From Panicum virgatum (Eukaryota; Streptophyta; Magnoliopsida; Poales; Poaceae), in contig NC_053144.1 in NCBI RefSeq assembly GCF_016808335.1, positions 54,638,195 through 54,702,194 of the forward strand: a stretch of DNA of 64,000 nucleotides, in the 5' to 3' direction. Position 1 is the stretch's first letter, and the number at the start of each line of letters is the position of its first letter. Shown one piece after another: positions 55,713 to 64,000 of the stretch. The translations under genes and the position numbers were made by a program. The notes below the pieces were generated by a model. The model made no database searches, was not told the origin of the DNA, and saw nothing but the letters and a program-made list of their open reading frames with translations.

Positions 55713-58700
55713 TCAGTGCACGTACTTGGGATCCAGAGTTATTCTCTGAATTTCTCTGACAGATGAACTTGCTGCATATAAGGAGATCTTTTTTACCTGT
55801 ATCATTAATGAAAAAGGTTTCATTCTCTCTGTTGGTGATTAGCATTATTAAGGGGGTGTTTGATTTGAGAAATGGGGACGGTCCATCATCTCCTCACTCA
55901 AATTTTTGTTTGGTTTAGGGAATGAAATGGTTCGATCCAGCACCAGTTCACCACCTCATCCCTCACAAGCACATGGTTAGCTTAATAATGAGGAATAGGT
56001 TCAATGGTTCATCCCATAAAATTTCATGGGATGACTCCATTCTACATAAGGTGATTTCTCATACCAAACAACCCCATAAGTTGTGAATCCATGGAAGGTC
56101 ACATAGTAGTTTGGCAGATCACAACTTACCTCAAGCATCTTCAGTTTTGCAAAATGACCATTCGGCAGGCAACGGATCTCTTGGGCCATCCGGACTGACT
56201 CTGGCAAACTCTCCGGAGACAAAAAATTGAGAGCCAATTGAACGGTGGACTGATCATGTCAATAGAACAGAAAATAATGTAAATTATATCCACAAATAAT
56301 GTATTTAGCTAGTTCAAAAAAATCAAAGAAGTATGTAAGATAATATATCACTTCAGCAAACCACGTGTAACAGCCACATCTAGTGTAGCTGTCCAAACAA
56401 AATAGGGAACAAAATTCATCAGAGCAGCTAAACCTTGAGTTCAAGTAACACAACAAATAAGAGTGAACAAGTCAAATTCAATCTGTGCAAAAATCAGCTC
56501 GCATGATTAACTGCATCAACTGGAAGCAGGTTTTAATGTGAAAATACAGTTTCAACACATGATGATGTGCAATAACTCTCTTGCTCTATTTCAGAGCACC
56601 ACTGCTACTAGTGTCTTTTATGAAACCCTCTAGTATGTTCACACATGCAAATCACTACATTAATTTCTTAAATTTAAATAAGAAATCTGCCACGACATTG
56701 AAGTCCTGCAGTTTCATTCAATTCTAATGCCAAAATCTTTGCTCATATTGAACATGGAAATATAACAATAACAAGGAATTCCTGGAAACCTATGAAGGCA
56801 ATTTTATCCCCAATATTAGACGTGTTTAATGTTGATTATTTTGAATCATCACTTATCATGAAAATAACAGCGGGAGACTTTGAGCCGAGAAAGGATATGA
56901 AGCTAAGATGCATCACCTGGAGGTTTTTCACTTGGAAAGGACAGCCGGCTGGAATGAATACAGCCTCACCAATATGTTGGTGGAATGTGCAAGGCTCAAT
57001 ACCTATAAGAACATCCAAATGGAAGTTACAAAAATATGATATGATGGATCTTAATTCCAAAGTTCACTTCTAGGATAGATTAGCAGCTTTAGACTCTCAT
57101 TCATTGACTAGTGGAGCCCTGGATCCATGAGCACAACCATGCCAGGGATAGAGAAGGGAAGTGGGAAGATCAACATTCTTTAATGGTTCATAATTTTGTA
57201 GAGGAGTTCGTGACAAATTGGACTAACTACTAGATATGATATCTAACAGACAATTATTTGAATCTAACTAAGAGATCAAAGTAAACTAATTGTTAAGGAT
57301 CTATTCTTAGGGTGCGTTTGGCATAGCTCCCAGAGCTGATTCTCTGCTGAATCTAGCAGGAGCTCTACCAAACGGTTTTTCAGAGAGAAGTGATTCTCTA
57401 CTAATTCTGTGAAATGAACTAAGAGGCTGGGAGCTGAAAAAAAAATAGCTTCTCCTAATTCTGTGAAGTGATTCTCCATCCTGATTTTAAGAGTTTTATG
57501 CTAGAGAATCAAAGAGAATCACTTTCAGCCACAGAATCACTTCTCTCAGAGAATCAGCTCCCATAGAGAATCAGAATCAGATGGAGCTCTACCAAACAGG
57601 CCCTTAGTACCGAACCTAGCTTGGCACTTGGTGCACAACTTGATGGGGCTAGCCCATACCCACGAGGCCACAACAGCTGCATGTTTCATTAAAAGCATCT
57701 AGGTACCAGTCCTAGCTTGGTGCAGGTGCAGCCATGCATCTGGTGCACCACTTGATGTATGTAGCCCACGCCCATGATAGAAGCACGCAGCTAAGAAAGA
57801 ATGTAGCATGCAAATCAAAATGTAATGTTGATCCTCCTAAGAAGCAAGTCTATCTAGCACAGAGATATTTGGTTGCTGTCTTCATGTGAGAAATTCGAAA
57901 ATAAGCCGCTTCAAACTGTGGGCTTCAACAACTTACCATTGTAAACTTCGGCTCCAACAATTTGCCACTAAAACATAAGCCACTTACATTCCGTGCCAAT
58001 CTAAATGGTTTTGTGTTTCTTTTACAAAACCAACCTATGCACCCCTGTGATTTCTTGGGCAGCGCGATGACCATGGCAACTGTGGTGCATGGATCACAGC
58101 ATAAGGGAAGATGAAGAGCCTGGTGCAGTTCTTCTGGGAGGACGAAAGATCAAGGGAGATGCTTTGGGTCACAAGGGAATCACGTATGGGAGGAATTGGA
58201 CCATGGCTTGCTGGAGAAGATGAATCAACATCAGCAACACATTTGGCTCCTGCGATCAGGTGGTGGAAGGCAAAAGTGCGAAACGGATGAGCACGATTAA
58301 CTTGGCGAATGGCAAAGGAGATCATGGCAGCTCTCTTTGACCGGTCGGAGCTGCTGGACGACTGCAGATGCAGCCTCAGGGATGGTGTGTTGGTTGAGAA
58401 AGGGAGGTAGAGGCCAATTCAGGTGTTTAATTCAGACAGCAGGGTACAAGGGTTGCTTTACAAGGCGTGACAATGTAAAAGAAACTCAACCATTTTGATT
58501 GCCAAAATGGCATGGAAGTGAAGCAGCCCGTATTTTTAGTGGCAAATAGTTGAAGCTAAAGTTTACAGTGGCAATTCGTGAAGCCTTTAAGTTTAGAGTG
58601 GCAAATTGTCAAATTCTATCATCTGCTGGCTGAAGTTTGCAAATAATCATTTAAGCTAAGTTAAGACGATAGTGAAGTGACTACATGAAATAAAATGCTA

Positions 58701-61700
58701 TTATGCAATAGCAGTCAGCAAGTCCACAACTAATACACTATAGATCAACCTTTTGGAAGTAAAAACTAGTATGTTCTCTAATTGCACTTGGTACTTACCA
58801 TATTGATCCTTCAATGTCTTCTTATGATGATTGTTGAGGTACACATTTTGATCATAAATAGGATATTTAACCTGCATTGGAAACATATTATCATAAAACA
58901 TATTTGAGAATATATTAGAGAATAAATTTGATGCCGAAGAAAGGAGTCATTACAGAGGGCACAGCTTGACAGTTAGCTCCAAATCCTTCCCGGTGAGCAG
59001 CCAAATATTCATTAAGCTTTGGAAGATCCTGCCTGCGGAATACATCCCAGACAGCACCAGCCTGTGATCCTTCTAAATTGTTAGCTTTTGCCTGCTCGCA
59101 ATGTGAAGTTGCAAGTTTGCACTTTTGCTCCCCCACAATCAGATCCAAATATGGAACAGGAGTGTGATCATTTACATGCGTACTAGTTCCATTAGCAATC
59201 TTTTCAGCTCCATTAGATGATGGCCTCTTGGGACATTGGTTATGTACTTCAACTGCATGCATTAACATGTGAACCTACAAAATGAGACCAGTAGCATTAG
59301 CCATCTGATATTTTAAACAGTTGTCAGTTAGAATATTCAAGTTATTCAGCAAGTCAACATATGAAAAGCAAAGGCTCACATCTAATAATGACTAGAACTT
59401 TGAAGTGAAAACTGAGCAAGACCAAACTTACCACATCACCCATGTTAATCGTTAGATTCATCACTGGATCACCTTCACCAAGTTCTTGACGACTTCCATA
59501 TGCAATTAGCAGTTTCATCCCTACTTCAGGCTGTAATGCATCTTGGGGTAACTTGGCAGCAAGATTTAGGAGACCCCATCTAGGATGAATAAAATCAACA
59601 AGAGGAAAATTGACAATAAATTCTGGTCTGTGGCACAACAGAAACTCCTCTAAGACACTGGGCTGGGGCCACTCTTTCAATTTCAGCATCAACAAGCGGC
59701 CATCGCCCCCCTTGTTGCCATCTGAATAACCTTTGATAAACTGTTTGAGCTCGATATCCACCTGAACAGGAGTAACAAAACAGGATATATATTTTTTTTA
59801 GGATAGTGGTACCAACAAATTTTTTTCTAGCTACTTTCTGATTCTCTACTTCCACAATTTTCCCACTTCTCCAAAATCCCACTTGAGGTATGGGTAGAGG
59901 ATGGTCACAAGGGATTTGCAAAGCTGGTATGACATAGTCAGGTAACCTTTTTAATGCTAACCTAAAACAGACCAGTAATAGCAGTGTAACTAACAGAACA
60001 ATACATCGGAACCTCTCAGCACTTCTTTCTTACCTCAGATTGATTTGAGCAGTCCACAGCTTTGACTATTACATCTTCATCCATTTCTTCATCGATGATC
60101 TCCTGGATACCTCTCCAAATACTTAAAGGGTCCCAGATTGATGACAGGGAAGGCTCAAATGCTTTTCTGATGACAATAGGCTCCGCCTTTATCCAATGCT
60201 TACGAAACTGCATGATGCCTTCATGTTTTAAGTCCTCCAATACAGGAGAGTACACACAATTCCCGCTAATATCATCACTGTTTGAGCATTTTGAGAGACC
60301 AAGGTCATGCTGACCAATTAACTCTAACTGTCTGCCATCACTGTACGACAAACATTCATCCTGCAGATCATATACTTTGCAACCATTGACCATTTCTTCA
60401 GAACATTTTACAAGTTTAGCGATCCAATTAATTTTGAATATTCGCCTTAGCACCAGTTTTGAGGAACCACAGCCACCAGCTTCATGAGGCCCACAAGTGA
60501 GGCTGCCGTCATTGCTGACTCTCCATGTAGGGACTAAAGATCTAATGTCAATATTGTTTAGATCCATTGGCTGAGAGCAAGAATTGTCATTTACACTTTC
60601 TGCAGATGGTTCCAGTCTTGCTCTTCTACTAAAAGAATCTCTACTTTTACCTTCAACATGACCTTCAGTATGTTCTCCTCTTGCAACAGTGGCCTGAGAA
60701 CGCCGTATGTCTCGACAGCAATCAAGGCATAAATCATACAGACACTTTGGGCAGTGGCGGTGATAATCAAAAACTGGCACTTTGCATAAATCACTGCAAA
60801 AACAAAGAAAAGTTTCAAGGCACCATTACAATATAGGCACCATTACAATATAATATATAGTTGGAACTTGGAATGGAAAGTTGACACAATGACAAAACAA
60901 CACAAAGCCATACCAGCACATTTGTTCATCAAAATTTATCTTTGCTCTGAGGATATCTGTCTTTGGACCTATCACAAATAGTAGTGTCAGAGGAATGCTA
61001 AGATTCAGAAAAGAACATAACAAGAGAAGATGAAAGGGAAACTGGAGTACCAGAAGATCTTGTTTCAACACCTATTTCAAAGCATTGGTCAGAATAAATC
61101 TCCTTTAGTACTGGAAGAACATAGGACAAAAGGCAATGAAGATATCTCAACTTATCAACAACTGGTATTTCTTGCACCCTGGCCTTTAAAGTACAAAAAA
61201 ATTGTTACATTAAGGACAAGTTAGTAAAGCATAAATCAAATATATGGTAACGAAATGGAAGAAAAACTATTAGAGACTATGTACCTTTATTAAATTGTCT
61301 CCTTGTAAGCAAACTCTGCAATTACAAATGCCACGGCATGCGGGACAAACCTTTCGAACATCGTCTATCGGAATGTCAGAGTACCTGCATTACATTTGTG
61401 TTACCTTAGTACAGCCGATAAAAGGTTTGGAGGAGTCTCCACAGCATACTAGAAGTCTAGGACCACTGGTTTGTATTGCGCTATATTTAAAAGTATTGAC
61501 AAAGTATTTTTCTTTCACCCACAGATTTAGTCATATCTTCGCATGAGCAATATACATTCTAAACAGTCAAAATGTACTAGGACACTATTGGAAAAAAACT
61601 CAAAATATAGACAAGGAACCATAGAAAAGCCTTGCACTTTTGCACTACAAAACCATCTTCAACTCAAGTTATAAGAAAAACTAAGTTTTCAGGATCATCC

Positions 61701-62900
61701 TGGTTCCATCCAAACAACATACAACTAATTCTATGACCCAGAAGTTGTACTATCTTATGAAAAGATGATGACTGTTGCACCTGAAGTTGTGTGTTGTTGC
61801 TTTCACATCTGACGATTTGGAATGAACTGACGCCAAATTTTGCCTTTAAGAGGCCAACCCAGAGGCTATGCTACTGAAACGAATAAGACAGGGAGCAGTT
61901 AAATATCCTTGCATTTTTTGGAGGATGCATGTTGCGATAAGAATGCCCTAAGATAGTTTATGCTTTCTGTAAGTTCCATTCACAAGTGCCTGAGATAGCT
62001 CATGTTCTCTGCAAGTTTCATGCACAAGTGCTTTCGATTTTTGTAGGTGGTTTGGGCAGGCAAAAATGCAACACAACGCGTAGCAGTAATTATTGTAGTA
62101 TATCTCCTTCAGTATGGTCATAGAGATCTGGTGCACGTCTAGGTGGACGCTGCTGCAATCACCTAACAATAGCATAAAAATGGAGAACCACAAAGCCTGA
62201 GGCACCTTCTATGCACTAATGCACTACTAGCTCTAGTCTGTACTGACTACTGACAGACCATGGCGCAACATACCATCTCGAAATGCAGCCGGCACAGTAG
62301 CCTCTCCTGTCACAGCTGGAGCACCAAAGGACGGCCCCAGCCTTGCGGCACTGGTGGCAACTCGTCGTCCCCGCCGGGCCTCTCCCGACCAGCTCCTGCA
62401 ATCACCGGCGCCCAATCAACACGAGCCCAGCAGCACAGGGAACCCAATTGAGCGCGGGGAGGAACGTAGCACGAGGCGGCAGCCAAACTCACCGCCGCGG
62501 TGCGCGCGCCGGCAGCATTGCCCAGGGGCAGGCCGTCGTACGCCGGGGCCCTCGACGCCGGCGCCGGCACGGGCTCCGCCACGTACACCGTCTCTCCGGC
62601 GACCCTGGCGTAGACGGGCCTCGCGACCGCCATCGGCGGCGGCCCGGGGCGGGCCCCGTCGTGGAGGCGGGCCGCGGCGGCGGAGGAGGAGCGGAAGGGC
62701 GGGGCGGGCGCGCCGCCGGCGGCGGCGGCGGAGGCGGACGAGCGGCGGAGACTTGCGCGGAGCGCGGAGGAGGCGGAGCGCCTCTTGGCCTGGACGTAGT
62801 GCTTCTCGCAGACTGTCTTGCCGGGCACGGAGGGCGCGCCGCAGCGCCACTGCTTGCCGTCGGAGCGCTTGCAGCGGAGGTCCTCCGGCACGGCCGCCAT
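55713..62900 (-). CDS. JMJ24: WRC/RING/JmjC protein, JMJ24-like, with substituted iron ligands
   Basis: Twelve minus-strand exons join with GT/AG sites in consistent phase: 62900-62493, 62395-62274, 61384-61285, 61183-61051, 60968-60914, 60793-60034, 59761-59432, 59274-58954, 58871-58799, 57002-56917, 56249-56130 and 55796-55713 (863 residues). Exon 1 has a WRC zinc finger (CKRSDGKQWRCGAPSVPGK, then CEKH). Exons 2-3 have a RING-like cluster (CHQCRKAGAVLWCSSC, CAGC, CPACRGICNCRVC). Exon 6 opens with a second Cys/His cluster (CDLCKVP, HRHCPKC). Exons 7-11 are a KDM3-type JmjC fold. Its HxD site reads T630-I-N632 (NLTINMGDV) and the distal His reads F790 (PAGCPFQV), so Fe(II) binding and demethylation are unlikely. 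JMJ24-type proteins act in H3K9me/CHG silencing control through the RING; that role is inferred. The final exon may be slightly longer if AAGTACGTG is spliced. Confidence 0.87.
57310..57603. mobile_element. Tourist-like MITE in JMJ24-like intron 9
   Basis: Inverted ends GGGTGCGTTTGGCATAGCTCC and GGGCCTGTTTGGTAGAGCTCC (right end reverse-complemented), with TTA at 57307-57309 and 57604-57606. The interior is made of repeated AGAGAATCA/TGATTCTCT blocks and is non-coding. Confidence 0.75.
57889..58617. mobile_element. Long-TIR element, Mutator-like candidate, in the same intron
   Basis: About 85 bp at each end are inverted copies (left: GGCTTCAACAACTTACCATT and AATTTGCCACTAAAA; right, reverse-complemented: GGCTTCACGAATTGCCACTG and TATTTGCCACTAAAA), near 70 percent identity by eye. 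The unrelated GC-richer centre (58030-58440) may be captured sequence. No clean target duplication was found. Confidence 0.45.
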
Positions 62901-63660
62901 CCCCTCCGCCGCCCCGCCGGGTCACCGCCGGCGCCACCACCGCGGCGAAGGGGATCTAGGGTTTGGACGGGGCGCGGGGCTAAAGCGTAACGGTGGCGGT
63001 GGTGGTGGTCGGGTTTAAGTGGTGGTTGGGCTTGCTCCTGCGGGGTCGTCTGTAATTTGGGGACGGAGCCGTGCGTGCGGCGCGGGGATGGGCTGCGCTG
63101 CAAGTCTCCATCCATCCTTCCTTCCCCAGTTCCCCCTCCCTTTCTCTCTTCTCTCTCCTCTCCTCCTGCTGGCTGCTGCAGTGCGTGGGTGCTGTGCTGC
63201 TGTGGCGGTGTGGTGCGCGATGCTAGCTAAACAGCTAGCTCAGCAGCACTAGGGCTGGTTGCCGAGTAATTTCCCTTCCATTTTGGAAGCGGGTGGTGCC
63301 TGCCTCTGCTGCCTGCGTGGGCGAGCGCTGCACAGGCCTGCTGCTGCGACACAGAAGGGGCGTTGAGCGAGGGAGAGGACTAGAGGAGAAAGCCAGTGGG
63401 CGACGCGGCGCGGAGTTACCGGCCTGACCACGGAGATGGCAGCTGGTTGCGAAGAGGCGGAGGGGTGATTTGGGGATCTACCCAGGGTTGCCGGCCGCGA
63501 GAGAGAGGCGGGGCGCCGGGGCTCGCGGGGGAGACGGCCGCACTCGCAGAGATTTTAGAATTTGGACGTAAATTCGCTAACCTTTCAGAATTCGATCCTC
63601 TGATCCATATATCTGTCTCGGTTCTTTTTTATCTTGACCTTTTAGTTGGACGTGCTGATT
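62901..63660. other. 5' flank of the JMJ24-like gene
   Basis: GC-rich near the ATG, with purine-rich tracts (on the minus strand) at 63105-63175 suggestive of a leader. No TATA box was assigned. Nothing else is recognised. Confidence 0.4.
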
Positions 63661-63667
63661 TAGATTT

Positions 63668-64000
63668 TTTTTTCCAAAAGGGAAGATATGTATTGAATAT
63701 CAGTGCATCTCCCTTTTACAAATAAGACCCTAAAAAAATAAAATTACAAGAAAACCCCAAAGGCTACTTCATCTTCATCGGCTTCTCCAGACTCCAACGT
63801 TTGTCATTTTCTCCTCGTGCACCTTCCAAATCCGCCTCCCATCACGCCAAAGGACTCCAAGCATTGTAAAGCCACAAGATCCAACGCCTATGCTCCACCA
63901 AGTGCATCGATTTCGCTGAATGACTACCGGCCATCACATTGACATAACGGAAGATAAACAAGAGATCCACCACCGGTGACCGGAAGAAGAGTCCGCCATC
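63668..64000 (-). mobile_element. Possible 3' end of a LINE (minus orientation)
   Basis: On the minus strand the sequence approaches 63668 through TTTGTAAAAGGGAG and ends CCCTTTTGGAAAAAAAAA, a poly(A)-like tail followed by unrelated AT-rich DNA. The rest continues past the window end. No ORF is visible. Confidence 0.3.

Noticed and set aside
58035..58325. 96-codon minus-strand frame in the JMJ24-like intron
   Set aside because: Lies within the long-TIR element and is not connected to the gene by splice sites.

Overview
This is nuclear DNA of a PACMAD (probably panicoid) grass. Genes have many short exons with GT/AG junctions, an alpha-prolamin (zein/kafirin-type) gene is present, and nested LTR retrotransposons and DNA-transposon derivatives fill introns and intergenic space. 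No bacterial, organellar or viral genome structure is seen. Four host genes could be rebuilt exon by exon: (1) the first six exons of nuclear cap-binding protein CBP80 on the minus strand (3821-8389, rest beyond the window start); (2) an 870-residue SANT/Myb-domain nuclear protein on the plus strand (12646-17313); (3) a 12-exon Fe/Zn-type cation diffusion facilitator, MTP6-like, on the minus strand (45054 down to 18515), with one in-frame stop and a 21.8 kb intron 9; (4) a 12-exon WRC/RING/JmjC protein, JMJ24-like, on the minus strand (62900 down to 55713), with all three iron ligands of its JmjC fold substituted. An alpha-prolamin gene with a late frameshift (48755-49442) and a much older prolamin relic (46140-46570) lie between genes 3 and 4.

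Layout. 1-1829: 5' end of a minus-strand Ty1/copia element. 2089-3737: hAT-type element with a second transposon nested inside; both this and the copia lie in what appears to be CBP80 intron 6. 8390-12330: repeat-rich space between the divergent CBP80 and SANT genes, with a degenerate ~57-bp and a clean 111-bp tandem repeat. 17314-18514: short convergent interval between the SANT and MTP6-like genes. 19557-41058: nested retrotransposon cluster in MTP6 intron 9. Its host is a minus-strand Tat-lineage Ty3/gypsy element with dual RNase H and an extra antisense ORF on the plus strand. A plus-strand gypsy element (20130 to about 25650) sits in its 3' LTR, and a 4.3 kb solo LTR (27023-31363), itself holding a foldback MITE, splits the antisense ORF. 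45055-50783: MTP6 upstream region, MITEs and prolamin sequences. 50784-55414: a complete but defective copia element with 114-bp LTRs and 5-bp target duplications, inserted at the edge of a Stowaway MITE. 55713-62900: JMJ24-like gene. 62901-64000: its 5' flank and a possible LINE end.

Gene order is informative. From memory, Arabidopsis has SANT-family genes next to JMJ24 on chromosome 1 (At1g09040/09050/09060) and a SANT paralogue next to MTP6 on chromosome 2 (At2g47820/47830). The order here, SANT - MTP6 - JMJ24, looks like the unsplit ancestral block. The prolamin sequences and most transposons are later insertions into it. Exon boundaries were read by eye from splice sites and reading phase; no alignment or database search was run.
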